A stretch of 64,000 bases of DNA from Paenarthrobacter aurescens (GCF_025421775.1 NZ_JAOEFX010000002.1:124001-188000), one strand, 5' to 3'; counted from the stretch's first letter, positions 43,856-52,981 are shown. Made by a program: numbers and translations. Notes: generated by a model not told the origin, from the sequence alone.

Positions 43856-45145
43856 TTGAACAGCAAGAGCAAGCTGTGGCCCACAGCCGTCGGCGTTACC
43901 GCCGTCTCGGTTTTGGCGATCGGCCTCGTCGCCGCGCCGGCAGCAAACGCAGCACCCACTGACGTGATTTCCGTCGGCAGTGGCCAGATCATCGATGGTT
44001 CCGTCCTGGCCATCCCGAACTTCGCCGGCCTCGCAGCCAACGGCGCAGCCACAGCCGAGCAGATCGGCACACCGCCATCCGGCCCGGCCATCATCGAGAA
44101 CAGCGACCCGCTGGACCTCAGCGCCGTCTTCGGTGTGGTCAACGTCGGCGCGGGCAACATTCCGCTGCTGCAAAACAACGGCATCATCCAGGTTGGCGCA
44201 GTCAGCCAGTACGGTAAGGCCGTCAACGACGGCTCCTCGGAAGCATTCTCGGGTACCGTCTCCGGCGCCCCGGGCCTGGTAACACTGCCCGCCGGCCTGC
44301 CCACCTCGGGCGATCCCGCCATCCCGGCCGCACGCATCACAGCCGGTACGGCGGCCATCCTTGGCGGTACCGACCTGGTTAACGTCACACTCGACGTCAC
44401 CACCCTCGCGGCTGCAGCCAAGAAGGACCAGGGCGCAGCACCGCAGGGTGCTTACGCCGTTGCCGGTGTTTCGGCTGAAGTTGGCGGCACGATTGTTGGA
44501 GGCGTCGCCGGCACGGTCAGCACCGCCATCAATACGGCCAACGCGGTTCTGACTCCCTTGGGCGTCACTGTGGTCAACCCCGTCGCTGGCGGCACCATCG
44601 CCATCACCGAGGCTGACTTGCTGGCCGCGGCCGGCGTTGCCGACCTGAACTCGTTGCCGGCTGGAACGGATTTGGTTTCCTTCCTTCCGCAGGCTGTTGC
44701 CACCAAGCTGACCAGCCTGGTCAGCAGCACGTTGGCTACTGCCACGACGGCTGTGAACAACCTTGGGCCGCTTGCACAGCTCACGGCAGGTCCTGCGTTG
44801 GCACTGCTGACCACCACGCTGAACGGCGTGACGGGTGCTGTGGCAACGTCCATCGTCGCACCACTGGGTACCGCGCTGACCGCCCTGGTTTCGGCCAAGG
44901 TCAACGTCCAGGAAACGGCACCGTCAGGCGCGTTCACCCAGCGCGCCCTGCAGGTCGGAATTGCCGGCGGCTCCATCGCCACCGTCAACCTCGCCAACGC
45001 AACTGTTGGTCCCAACCTTGACGCAGCGGCGATCCCGCTGGTCAACGCAGACACCATGGCCATCAGCGGTGGCGTGGCCCTCCTGGCACTGCTCACCTGG
45101 CTGTTCGTTCGCTCGCGCCGCCGGTCTGCTGTAGCTGCTGCCTGA
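43856..45145 (+). CDS. Secreted choice-of-anchor-type surface protein
   Basis: A 429-residue exported protein: signal peptide (~1-32, AAPANAAP), a repetitive Ala/Gly/Thr/Val-rich body resembling the choice-of-anchor G group, and a C-terminal anchor made of NADTMAISGG, a span (~400-418) and RSRRRSAVAAA. There is no LPXTG. Such a span plus Arg cluster is what exosortase substrates carry. The start is a TTG with AAGGGGG upstream. The LAVTG mini-protein follows after 42 bases and both end at a terminator. I infer it is a main product of this locus, anchored or released by the exosortase-family protein. Confidence 0.72.
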   Translation: MNSKSKLWPTAVGVTAVSVLAIGLVAAPAANAAPTDVISVGSGQIIDGSVLAIPNFAGLAANGAATAEQIGTPPSGPAIIENSDPLDLSAVFGVVNVGAGNIPLLQNNGIIQVGAVSQYGKAVNDGSSEAFSGTVSGAPGLVTLPAGLPTSGDPAIPAARITAGTAAILGGTDLVNVTLDVTTLAAAAKKDQGAAPQGAYAVAGVSAEVGGTIVGGVAGTVSTAINTANAVLTPLGVTVVNPVAGGTIAITEADLLAAAGVADLNSLPAGTDLVSFLPQAVATKLTSLVSSTLATATTAVNNLGPLAQLTAGPALALLTTTLNGVTGAVATSIVAPLGTALTALVSAKVNVQETAPSGAFTQRALQVGIAGGSIATVNLANATVGPNLDAAAIPLVNADTMAISGGVALLALLTWLFVRSRRRSAVAAA

Positions 45146-45187
45146 TTGCCTTGAGCGCATCAAGCATCAGCGAAAGGAGAACGCCTT

Positions 45188-45370
45188 ATGTACGGCCATA
45201 ACTGGACTGCAGGCGGCACGGCAGCCGGAGGAACCACCCTCGCTGTCACCGGTGCCCCCACCCTCGGGTGGGTCATCCTGGTGGGTGTCGCCCTGCTGAT
45301 TACCGGCTTCGTGGTCCTGCGTAACAGCAGGCTTAAGGCTGCGAAGCGGGATACGGGCCCCAACCCGTAG
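45188..45370 (+). CDS. Mini-protein with LAVTG sorting signal and membrane anchor
   Basis: A 60-residue protein: a short Gly/Ala/Thr-rich start, LAVTGAP, a hydrophobic span (~27-44) and a basic tail (RNSRLKAAKR). LAXTG-span-positive tail is the class E sortase signal of actinobacteria. With only ~18 residues before the motif, there is almost no cargo and no signal peptide. AAGGAG lies 8 bases before the ATG. It is transcribed with the surface-protein gene. Confidence 0.72.
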   Translation: MYGHNWTAGGTAAGGTTLAVTGAPTLGWVILVGVALLITGFVVLRNSRLKAAKRDTGPNP

Positions 45371-45377
45371 CACCACC

Positions 45378-45422
45378 GGCGGGACGGCTCCTGCAAGAGC
45401 CGTCCCGCCACCCTCACTTTTT
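45378..45422 (+). terminator. Intrinsic terminator after the LAVTG gene
   Basis: GGCGGGACGGCTC and its exact complement (13 bp) with a CTGCAA loop, then a T-run from 45418. It separates the two-gene surface-protein unit from the glycosyltransferase-exosortase operon. Confidence 0.9.
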
Positions 45423-45464
45423 CGACCAGGCCGCCCTTGGCCAAGCCCCAAGCATCGGAAGTAA

Positions 45465-46826
45465 ATGTCGGTACTCGAATCCGCGCAGGCGTTGGCATTT
45501 GTGCTCCTGGTGGTTTTTCTGTCGTATATCCTCGTGATCCTGGTACCGTTCCTGCGGCGCAAGCCAGATCCTGAAGGCGATCCCGGCACGTTCTCCTGGC
45601 ATGTGTTCATTCCGTGCCGGGACGAGGAAGTGGTGATCGGGAAGACCCTGGAGCTGCTCCGGGCGAAGTTCCCGGAAGCCCATGTCTGGGTAGTCGACGA
45701 CGACAGCGACGACTCCACTGCGGCCATCGTCGAAGCCGCATCGGATCGAGACAGCATGATCCACCTCGTACGCCGCCGGCGTCCGCTGGCACGTACCGGC
45801 AAGGGGGACGCCCTCAACGCCGCCTACCGGACTTTGGACGGGTGGCTTCCCGCCGCCGTCGACCGTTCTTCGGTGATCGTCCTGGTGGTCGACGCCGATG
45901 GTCACCTTGCCGACAACGCGTTCCGTCAGGCCGCCGGTCCCCTCGCATTCGGCGACCCGGAAGTGGGCGCCGCGCAGACCGCCGTCTGGATGTCCAACCT
46001 GGACGACCCCGAGCTCCAGGGCGGCCAAGGGCTCCAACGCGTCAGGAAGGCGTTCGGCCGTTACCTGGTCCTGATGCAGGACATGGAATTCCGGACCACC
46101 ATCGCAGCAATGCAGTCCCTGCGGCGCCACACACTGACCGTGGGGCTTGGCGGGAATGGCCAGTTCACCCGGCTGTCAGCTTTGGATGCCATCGCCAGGA
46201 CGTCGGGACAACCGTGGCACGGCGCTCTCCTTGAAGATTATGAACTCGCCATCCACATCATGCTGGGCGGTTACAAGACCGTCTACATGCACGACACGCA
46301 CGTGGCCCAGGAAGCGCTTCCGGACCTCCGCCGCCTACTGACCCAGAGGACGCGCTGGTGCCATGGCGGCATGCAGTGCAGCACCTACTTGAAGCGGATC
46401 TTCGAGTCTCCGTACTTCAGCAATGTGGGAGCGATTGAGTCCAGTTACTTCCTGATCCAGCCGTTCATCCAGATCATCGGCTTGGTGCTGTGGCCAACGC
46501 TGTTCATCACCATGGTGGCGCAGGGCGCGTTGACCATGGGCAGCTTCGCCGCCTGGATTTCAGCGGCCTGGTTCATCATTCCGCTGATCTTCGCCACTGG
46601 CGTGCTGCCCTTCGCCCTGTGGGGATTGGTGTACCGAAGGCAGGTGACCCCGGAAAAGAACTTCATGCTGGGCGTGCTCTGGGGCCTGGGCTATTGGCTG
46701 TACATGTACCAAAACTATGTGACCGTTCTGCGGGCAACGTACCGTCTCATCACCGGCCGCCAGGGATGGGCCAAAACACGTCGCAACCATGAGTCCGACG
46801 TCAAACTCCTAGCGAAGGAAGCCTAG
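45465..46826 (+). CDS. Processive-type family 2 membrane glycosyltransferase
   Basis: A 453-residue GT2 enzyme with one N-terminal span, a cytoplasmic GT-A domain and three to four C-terminal spans. It has the full synthase motif set: VVDDDSDD, VVDADG, LLEDYELA and QRTRWCHG (QXXRW), as in hyaluronan and cellulose synthases or polyprenyl-linked sugar transferases. It should make or transfer a polysaccharide at the membrane. It is the first gene of a four-gene operon with the exosortase and touches that start by one base. Confidence 0.9.
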   Translation: MSVLESAQALAFVLLVVFLSYILVILVPFLRRKPDPEGDPGTFSWHVFIPCRDEEVVIGKTLELLRAKFPEAHVWVVDDDSDDSTAAIVEAASDRDSMIHLVRRRRPLARTGKGDALNAAYRTLDGWLPAAVDRSSVIVLVVDADGHLADNAFRQAAGPLAFGDPEVGAAQTAVWMSNLDDPELQGGQGLQRVRKAFGRYLVLMQDMEFRTTIAAMQSLRRHTLTVGLGGNGQFTRLSALDAIARTSGQPWHGALLEDYELAIHIMLGGYKTVYMHDTHVAQEALPDLRRLLTQRTRWCHGGMQCSTYLKRIFESPYFSNVGAIESSYFLIQPFIQIIGLVLWPTLFITMVAQGALTMGSFAAWISAAWFIIPLIFATGVLPFALWGLVYRRQVTPEKNFMLGVLWGLGYWLYMYQNYVTVLRATYRLITGRQGWAKTRRNHESDVKLLAKEA

Positions 46827-47422
46827 TGGCAATGAGCGCTGACATCAGCAACACCACCGTTCCCCGTGGACCGCGCGCCATTCCTGTTCGGAAGGGCCGC
46901 GGCGGGGGCGTCATTGGGCTGGCCTTCATCGCTGCGGCCGTGGTGGCGATGCTCCAACAGGAGAGCATCCGGGCAGCGGAAGCGTGGCTCATGGCAACTG
47001 TTTTCGACGGAATCCTCGGTGGGGCTTCCTACAGCGTGGACGACATCATCTTCCACAACGTGGGTGGGGGCCAGCCCTATGCCTTGATGGTCACCGGGCT
47101 CTGCTCCAGCGCCGTCCTCCTGACCCCGATCGCCGCGTTCGCCGGAATCCTCTTCCTCATGGGACGCATCCCGGTTGCGCGGCTGATGCCCGCTGCGATC
47201 ACGGCACTGGTCATCGTTTCTGTCAGCAACGCGGTTCGATACTTCATGATTGCAGCGGCGCAGCAGAGCTGGGGCCAGCAGGGGTTCGACCTCATGCACC
47301 ACTTCCTTGGTTCTTTCGTGGTAATCCTCGGCTTCGTGGTCGCCATCATCGTCCTGGTGCGGGCCGCCGTCGTCCGTAAGGACCGTGCTGCTCCCACCCG
47401 CAGGGGGCGGCGTGCGTCGTAA
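46826..47422 (+). CDS. Exosortase/archaeosortase-family transpeptidase
   Basis: A 198-residue polytopic protein with about five spans. The catalytic residues of the exosortase family are in the right order and setting: Cys93 (VTGLCSSAVLL), Arg138 (SVSNAVRYFMI) and His158/His159 (LMHHFLGSF). Such enzymes cut and re-anchor proteins that carry a C-terminal span plus Arg cluster, outside the membrane. It is short compared with proteobacterial EpsH. The GTG at 46826 with GAAGGA upstream is preferred; ATG 46832 is possible. It lies between a glycosyltransferase and a lipoprotein gene, and a candidate substrate is encoded just upstream. Confidence 0.82.
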   Translation: MAMSADISNTTVPRGPRAIPVRKGRGGGVIGLAFIAAAVVAMLQQESIRAAEAWLMATVFDGILGGASYSVDDIIFHNVGGGQPYALMVTGLCSSAVLLTPIAAFAGILFLMGRIPVARLMPAAITALVIVSVSNAVRYFMIAAAQQSWGQQGFDLMHHFLGSFVVILGFVVAIIVLVRAAVVRKDRAAPTRRGRRAS

Positions 47423-48296
47423 CCGGCTTACCGTGTTCCCGGCCATTGCGCTGGCAGCCGCCATGGCCTTGGCCGGTTGCGCGCCCGGTGTGGCCGGCCC
47501 GGCCCCTGAAGGCGCCGCAAAGGCAGTGTCCTTGGACCACCCCACAGTGGACCAGTGCCACGTGATCACCACCCCGGAGGAATACGGTGCAAGCAGTGAC
47601 TCCAGCCCGGCGGTTGCCTGTTCCGGGCCGCACACTGCACAAACGTTCCTGGTGACCAGCGTCCCGGAACCGCTGGCCGGCCAGTCCGAGCGGCCGCTCC
47701 ACGAGCAACTGCAGAACCTCACCACCCGTTTGTGCCCGGCAGCAGAGCTGCGCAAATACCTTGCCGGCACCGATCGTGACGCCACAGCAGGCATGGCGAT
47801 CACCGGATACTATCCGAGCCGACTCGAGTGGGCCGCAGGAAGCCGGACTGTGCGGTGCGACGTGTTCCTTGCCTCGCCGGGACGGGCCCCGCTGGAAACC
47901 ACGAGTGACCTGAAGGGTGCGCTCGCAGGACCGGACTCGGCACAGATCCGGCTTTGCTATGCCCAGGAAATCAAGGACGGCGTGCTCAGCGCCGAAGGTA
48001 AGGACACCACGTGTTCCGAGCCCCACACCACCGAGGACGTGAGCGCCTGGTTCGGTCAGGACGCTTCGCTGGTCAGCCTCGCCGCGCAGCAGGAACGGTG
48101 CCTGCCGTTTGTCCTGGAGTTCCTCAAGGTCGATGTCCTGCCTGCCGGGGTGGAAGTGCGGCCCATTGTCAGGATCGACGGCGGCGCAAGGGCTGTCCGC
48201 TGTGGCGTGGCGCCGCTGCAGGCCAGTCCGGAACCATGGACGGGAACGCTTGCGCCTTTGGCCGGCACAGCGAACGGGGGAGCGGCACATGGTTGA
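47412..48296 (+). CDS. Lipoprotein with two Septum_form-like repeats
   Basis: A 294-residue lipoprotein (lipobox ALAGC). The mature part holds two similar four-Cys modules: VACSGPHTAQTF - RLCPAAEL - RTVRCDVFL, then TTCSEPHTTEDV - ERCLPFVLEF - RAVRCGVAP. The CSXPH ... C ... RXVRC spacing recalls the Septum_form domain. Eight cysteines suggest disulfides outside the membrane. The GTG overlaps the exosortase stop by 11 bases and its own end overlaps the next gene by 8. It may present or hold the exosortase substrate; that is inference. Confidence 0.78.
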   Translation: MRRNRLTVFPAIALAAAMALAGCAPGVAGPAPEGAAKAVSLDHPTVDQCHVITTPEEYGASSDSSPAVACSGPHTAQTFLVTSVPEPLAGQSERPLHEQLQNLTTRLCPAAELRKYLAGTDRDATAGMAITGYYPSRLEWAAGSRTVRCDVFLASPGRAPLETTSDLKGALAGPDSAQIRLCYAQEIKDGVLSAEGKDTTCSEPHTTEDVSAWFGQDASLVSLAAQQERCLPFVLEFLKVDVLPAGVEVRPIVRIDGGARAVRCGVAPLQASPEPWTGTLAPLAGTANGGAAHG

Positions 48297-50004
48297 GACG
48301 AAGCAGGGGAAAACGGAATCTGAAACCGGGAAACCGGAGGCGGAAACCACCAAACATGAAGCGGGGGAGTTCGCGCCCGTTCCGGTGCGGTCAGGCAAGA
48401 ACCCCCAACCGGGCCCGCTTCGCAGGCTGGCGACGTTCCTTGCCAGGGTCTTCGGACCGGGAGAGCTGACACTCGGCGGAGGCCGCACGCCGGCCATCCT
48501 CGCGGGCGTGGCGTCCGCCGCCGCCATGATGGTGCGGCTCTTCGTCCCGGGCCCGGTCGGTATGGGGGATCAGGGTGACGGCCATGGACTGGTCTGCGCA
48601 CTGGGCGTCAGCAATGTCCGGCCGTGGGATTACGCAGAATTCACCCGGTTCATCTACCCGGGCTGGACGCCACACCAGTTTGCCGGTGAGGCCTGCGGCG
48701 CAGTTGGCTCCGGCGAGGCTGTCTACTCGTCCCAGCTGGCCTTCCTGTGGTTGGGAAAGCTCATCACCCCGGTGTTCGGTTGGGGCCCCGGGGTGGACAT
48801 GCGGGCTGTGGGAATTGTCTGCTGCCTCGTTTTCGGCTTGCTGACCGCGGCGCTGGTGGCTGTCCTGCCGGGACGCGCCAGTTTCAGGATCCTGATAGCG
48901 GCATTGGTCACTGCCGTGATGGCGGACGGCGTCTTCGCCGATTTCTTTATTTCCCCGTATCCCGAACCTGCCGCGTTCCTGGGGACCCTGGCGGTGTTGG
49001 TGGCGTTGTTGCACTACTGGAACGGCCGTGGCAGCCGCTGGTTGGCGATTGTGTGGGTAGTGGGCGCCGGTATCTTCACCATCGCTGCCAAGGCTGAGAT
49101 GGTGTCCTGGCTGCCAGTGCTTGCACTCGCCCTGTTGTGGCGCCCGCATGTTCCTTCCCGGCGTTCCGGGCGGCGTGTGCCGGAAACGCGGTGGTGGCGG
49201 CAGAGGATTGTGCCGTTTGCCGCGATCATGGTGCTTGCAGCGTTCGCAGTGGCCTTCCTTGCCGTCCAGCCCAAGCGCACCAGTGAGCTGAACGTCTACA
49301 ACGCGGTTTTCGCTGAGCTGCTGCCGAACAGCCCGGTTCCTGAGGATGATCTGAAGTGGTTGGGGTTGGACCCGGGGTTTCTGTCTGCCAGTGGCACCAC
49401 CGTGGCTTCGCCGCGTTCAGCTGCAGTGAACCCGAAGTTCAGCGAATTCCAGGAGCAGGTGGGACCGGCCAAGCTGGCTGGTTTCTACGTCACACATCCT
49501 GAACGGCTGATCGGTGTGGGTGAACGCGGAATCACCGCCATGCTGACACCAGAACTTGGCTACATCGGATCATTCATGGAAGGCCAAGGCCATGATCCGT
49601 TTGACAAGGACCGCCGGTTCCCGGTGGTTCTGGGACTCTTCACGGCTTTGAAGGCCGTGCCGGTGGCCTTGGTGGCCATGCAACTGCTGACCCTTTTGCT
49701 GGGATTTGCTGTCGCTTTCCGCAAGAAATCTGCTGTCGGGCGCCTGGCAGTGGTGGTTGTGGTGGCTGGATGGCTGCAGTTCTGGGTGGTCATGCTGGGA
49801 TCAGGACAGCCCGAGATTTACCGCCAACTGGTGATTTCAGGTTTCCACGCGGCGCTGTGTGTGCCCCTGCTGGTGGCGTTGATCAGCATCCTGGCCTCCG
49901 AGCCACGGAAGCTGATGCTTCAGCAGCCGGAGCCCGGAGTGCAGGAACCCGGGACGTCGGAGCCAAGTGCGGCAACGCTACGTGACCCAGCCGTCAGTGT
50001 TTAG
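48289..50004 (+). CDS. Polytopic membrane protein, glycosyltransferase-like (WsfD-type)
   Basis: A 571-residue protein with a ~70-residue charged cytoplasmic start and about ten spans. An acidic GMGDQGDGHGL motif lies in the first outside loop, where GT-C enzymes place catalytic acids, and FADFFISPYPEPAAF and NAVFAELLPNSPVPEDDLKWLGLDPGF resemble the WsfD-like glycan transferases. It likely moves a sugar from a polyprenyl carrier onto an outside acceptor. Last gene of the operon; its 3' end overlaps the convergent response-regulator gene by 27 bases. Confidence 0.68.
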   Translation: MVETKQGKTESETGKPEAETTKHEAGEFAPVPVRSGKNPQPGPLRRLATFLARVFGPGELTLGGGRTPAILAGVASAAAMMVRLFVPGPVGMGDQGDGHGLVCALGVSNVRPWDYAEFTRFIYPGWTPHQFAGEACGAVGSGEAVYSSQLAFLWLGKLITPVFGWGPGVDMRAVGIVCCLVFGLLTAALVAVLPGRASFRILIAALVTAVMADGVFADFFISPYPEPAAFLGTLAVLVALLHYWNGRGSRWLAIVWVVGAGIFTIAAKAEMVSWLPVLALALLWRPHVPSRRSGRRVPETRWWRQRIVPFAAIMVLAAFAVAFLAVQPKRTSELNVYNAVFAELLPNSPVPEDDLKWLGLDPGFLSASGTTVASPRSAAVNPKFSEFQEQVGPAKLAGFYVTHPERLIGVGERGITAMLTPELGYIGSFMEGQGHDPFDKDRRFPVVLGLFTALKAVPVALVAMQLLTLLLGFAVAFRKKSAVGRLAVVVVVAGWLQFWVVMLGSGQPEIYRQLVISGFHAALCVPLLVALISILASEPRKLMLQQPEPGVQEPGTSEPSAATLRDPAVSV

Positions 50005-50619
50005 CTGCTTACGCAGGCTGATCACGTTGCCGAGCTTGATTCCGGCCGCGGCGTACCGCTGCCTGATCCTGTGCAAGTGGGCCTTGACCGTCTGTTCGCT
50101 GATCCCCATGGCGTCTGCCACGCCACGCACGGACAGCGCTTCACTTCCGAGGTAGAGCTCTGCGAGCCGTTGCTCGCGCAGGGATAGCTTGATCCGAACG
50201 GGGGCGGTGTCCACCATGACGGCGGCAGCGTCGGGGTGTATGTACTGTTGTCCTTCCGCCGCTGCCCGGACGGCGCGTTCAGTGTGTGCCGGACCTGCCG
50301 CTTTAGGCACATAGCCCAGGGCGCCGGCAGCATGCGCTGCCCCTGCTTCCCAGCCGTCCACGGCGGTGGCCAGGACCACCACGCGGAGGCCGGCGTCAAC
50401 AAGCGAATGAACTGCAGGAACCAGCTCGGTTTGATGGTCCAGGGTTCCCAGCACGGCAACGGCAACGTCCTGGTCCTTGAAGTCGGGTCCTTCCGTGCTG
50501 TGCGGGATGGTGTTGAGCCCGGCAGCAACCACCAGGTCAGGGGCGTTGCAACGGAACCATGCATCCAGCGTCTCGATCATCAGTTGGTGATGATCCACAA
50601 CCAACAATCGCGTCACCAT
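49978..50619 (-). CDS. LuxR-type response regulator with degenerate receiver
   Basis: A 213-residue protein with a receiver-like domain and a LuxR HTH (LSLREQRLAELYLGSEALSVRGVADAMGISEQTVKAHLHRI, in family form). The phospho-acceptor position holds Gly58 (VAVAVLGTLDH, where VVVLDVXLPD is expected) and the acidic pair reads DHH. The signalling Lys in GYVPKAAG is kept. It should therefore not be phosphorylated and may bind DNA constitutively or respond to a ligand. It overlaps the upstream degenerate kinase by 7 bases. Confidence 0.87.
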   Translation of the reverse strand: MVTRLLVVDHHQLMIETLDAWFRCNAPDLVVAAGLNTIPHSTEGPDFKDQDVAVAVLGTLDHQTELVPAVHSLVDAGLRVVVLATAVDGWEAGAAHAAGALGYVPKAAGPAHTERAVRAAAEGQQYIHPDAAAVMVDTAPVRIKLSLREQRLAELYLGSEALSVRGVADAMGISEQTVKAHLHRIRQRYAAAGIKLGNVISLRKQLNTDGWVT

Positions 50620-51758
50620 GATCTTGGCGCCTCAACGGGGACCATGATGCTGGCTCCTCCAGGATCGGTGTGCACGCGGGGGACGCCCAATGATCCTAGT
50701 TCGCTCCACAGTGCAGGAGTGCAGCGGTTGGGGTTCATATGGGTCACCCGCCATGTAACGAGCACGGTAGCTGCGGTATGCGGTTCCACGAAGATGTGGA
50801 GCCGGCGCGGCCGGGCGGTCAAGGTGCTGTCAGCATCGCCTGCCGGCGCCGTCAGAAGCATGGTTGTGGCCAAGACTGCTGACCGGGAAGCAGGGCTCAC
50901 CCGCTCCACGAGGTCCGATTGCGCCACGACCATGACGGTGGCTTCCAGCCCTGCCAGGGACAGCGACTCCGTGAGCCAGTTGGTGGACTGCGAAATCATC
51001 AATTGGCTGCGCAATTGTTCGGCCAGGACCTGCGCCTGTTCAGAGAATCCGGGATCGAGTGGGAGTCCTCGGCGCTCGGCGACCTTGGCGAACAACGCCT
51101 GGATCTGCTGGTGTGTTTCTGCAAGGTCTTCTGCCCTCTCGGCGTCGCGGGAAACGGACTGTGCGGTCAGGGTGTTCAAGGCCCCCAAGGTCTGGCGCTC
51201 CAAGGTTCTCTGCACTTGGTTGCGAAGGAAAAAGACTGCCAGGCCACCCAAGAGTCCGGGAAGGATCGTGATGAAGAAGATAAGGAGTCCCTCCCCGGAA
51301 CCGAATCTCGGGGTAGCAGCGTAATAGGCGCCGCTGAGGACGGAGTTGGCGGCGACCAGGACCAGGAAACCCAGCAAGTCCCAGCGCATCGCGACGAGGA
51401 AGACCAGAGCTGTCCCGAAGAGAACGTTCAAGGCCAGCGACAGGTAGCCGGAGGTCGGCGTCACGAATTGGGCTGTCATTGTTCCCGATGTAATGGATGA
51501 CGCCAACCAGATCAGCCGCAAGAAGGGCAAATGGTGCCTGGGTGTCTTCGGAGCCGAGGCCACAATCGCCACGGCAAGCCCCAGGAGGTCGAATGCCTGC
51601 GCGCCGAGTTTCAGGTGGTCCATGCTGCCTCCATCGAGGGAGCCAGCATTGAGAATGAAGGAAATGATCCAGATGGTCAGGCTCGTGACGACCAGGACGG
51701 CTCTGGAAATGAACAGGGGCCCGTCCCTGCGTGATGTGCTGAGATGGGCAAGGCTCAT
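50613..51758 (-). CDS. Membrane protein resembling a degenerate histidine kinase
   Basis: A 381-residue protein with about six spans (~15-175), a coiled-coil linker (RDAERAEDLAETHQQIQAL) and a C-terminal region with the outline of a kinase ATPase (ending VHTDPGGASIMVPVEA) but no N box, no DXGXG and no H box. It looks like a pseudokinase that could modulate the neighbouring kinase. It overlaps the upstream kinase stop by 4 bases (ATGA), so the three minus-strand genes are coupled. Confidence 0.7.
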   Translation of the reverse strand: MSLAHLSTSRRDGPLFISRAVLVVTSLTIWIISFILNAGSLDGGSMDHLKLGAQAFDLLGLAVAIVASAPKTPRHHLPFLRLIWLASSITSGTMTAQFVTPTSGYLSLALNVLFGTALVFLVAMRWDLLGFLVLVAANSVLSGAYYAATPRFGSGEGLLIFFITILPGLLGGLAVFFLRNQVQRTLERQTLGALNTLTAQSVSRDAERAEDLAETHQQIQALFAKVAERRGLPLDPGFSEQAQVLAEQLRSQLMISQSTNWLTESLSLAGLEATVMVVAQSDLVERVSPASRSAVLATTMLLTAPAGDADSTLTARPRRLHIFVEPHTAATVLVTWRVTHMNPNRCTPALWSELGSLGVPRVHTDPGGASIMVPVEAPRSW

Positions 51759-52981
51759 GCCGCGTCCGCTTCGAGGACAACGGTGGTACCGCGGCCTGGC
51801 GTTGAGATCACCTTGGCCCGTCCGCCCACGCCGCCCATCCGGTCCACTACGGAATTCCTGACTCCAAAACGTTCCGCCGGGATGGCCTTCGGATCGAACC
51901 CCCGGCCGGCGTCGCTGATCAACACCGACACCAGGGAACCGGAACGGGAGACCAGCACGTCAACGCGGTCCGTTCCCGCGTGACGGGCGGCATTGACCAT
52001 GCATTCCTCGGCAGCATCGGCAATAGCCAGCTGAACGTCCGCCGGAAGTGTTCCCCCTTCGCCAAAAACGTCAACGGCGAATCCGTCGCGGCAGTGATGG
52101 CGGGCCCTGTCCGTCAGCAGCAGGGCAAGTTCACCGTCAGGTTCGACGGCGGCATCCGCACCTTGGGTGCGGACCGTACGTGCTCCGTTGCCTGTCGCCT
52201 CCCAGAGGTGGGCTGTAGCCGGCGTCGTCCGTGAACCCGGCCCACCGGCGTCGTGCGTTGCCACGGTGAGCATTTCCCGCACCTCGTCGGGGACCGCTCC
52301 CGCCCCGCCCCTTGCCAGGAGGGTGAGGGGCCGCAGGAGGGTGTCATGAAGGATACGGGCCTCTGCTGCGCTGGCATCGATCCTGGCGCAGGCAACGGCC
52401 TGGGCGGCGGCTGATTCCGCCCGGATCGATTGGTCGTTCCAATAGGCGGCGAGGGCCTTGGGGGCGGAGTACCGGACGACGAACATGATGTACCAGGCGC
52501 CGGCAACGATGAGCAGGGTGGTGGCGCCCAAGCCGTGGACAGCGGATGACATGAGCGTGTGCCCCATGACCAGCACGGCCAGCAGCCCGGTAAAGAGGGC
52601 CGATCTCCACGAGTTGCGGAGGGAAAGAACCAGGGTGGAACTCACGGCCAGGATGAGGCTGTGCGCCAAAAGCAGCGAGTCGGAATCCTGGCGGTAGGTG
52701 ACGCCGGCAAGGAGTTCGGACAGCGTGATCAGGGCCGTGACCAGAGCCAGCCGGAGCGGCCAGACATCCGTCCACCACATAGCGGCGAGGCACACAAAAA
52801 CAATGATCATCAACAGGGCAGCCCCGGCACGGTGCCACGGCGGTCCGCCTTCGGCCGGCCCCAGGTACAGCCCTGAAGCCGCAATGAAGACGAAGCCGGC
52901 CACGGCACCGCCGCGGACCAGCAGGTCCGAATAATCCTGCTCCGGCCGGCCTGTTACCAGCCGGGCAATCCCTGCCCCCAT
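51755..52981 (-). CDS. NarL-class sensor histidine kinase
   Basis: A 408-residue kinase with about six spans, a dimerisation helix with likely phospho-acceptor His212 (EARILHDTLLRPLTLL) and an intact ATPase: N box EECMVNAARHAG, DAGRGFDP, then FGVRNSVVDRMGGVGG and a PGRGTTVVLEA end. Its true partner is probably the divergent regulator at 53053, since the co-directional one lacks an acceptor Asp. First gene of the three-gene unit facing the exosortase operon. Confidence 0.9.
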   Translation of the reverse strand: MGAGIARLVTGRPEQDYSDLLVRGGAVAGFVFIAASGLYLGPAEGGPPWHRAGAALLMIIVFVCLAAMWWTDVWPLRLALVTALITLSELLAGVTYRQDSDSLLLAHSLILAVSSTLVLSLRNSWRSALFTGLLAVLVMGHTLMSSAVHGLGATTLLIVAGAWYIMFVVRYSAPKALAAYWNDQSIRAESAAAQAVACARIDASAAEARILHDTLLRPLTLLARGGAGAVPDEVREMLTVATHDAGGPGSRTTPATAHLWEATGNGARTVRTQGADAAVEPDGELALLLTDRARHHCRDGFAVDVFGEGGTLPADVQLAIADAAEECMVNAARHAGTDRVDVLVSRSGSLVSVLISDAGRGFDPKAIPAERFGVRNSVVDRMGGVGGRAKVISTPGRGTTVVLEADAA

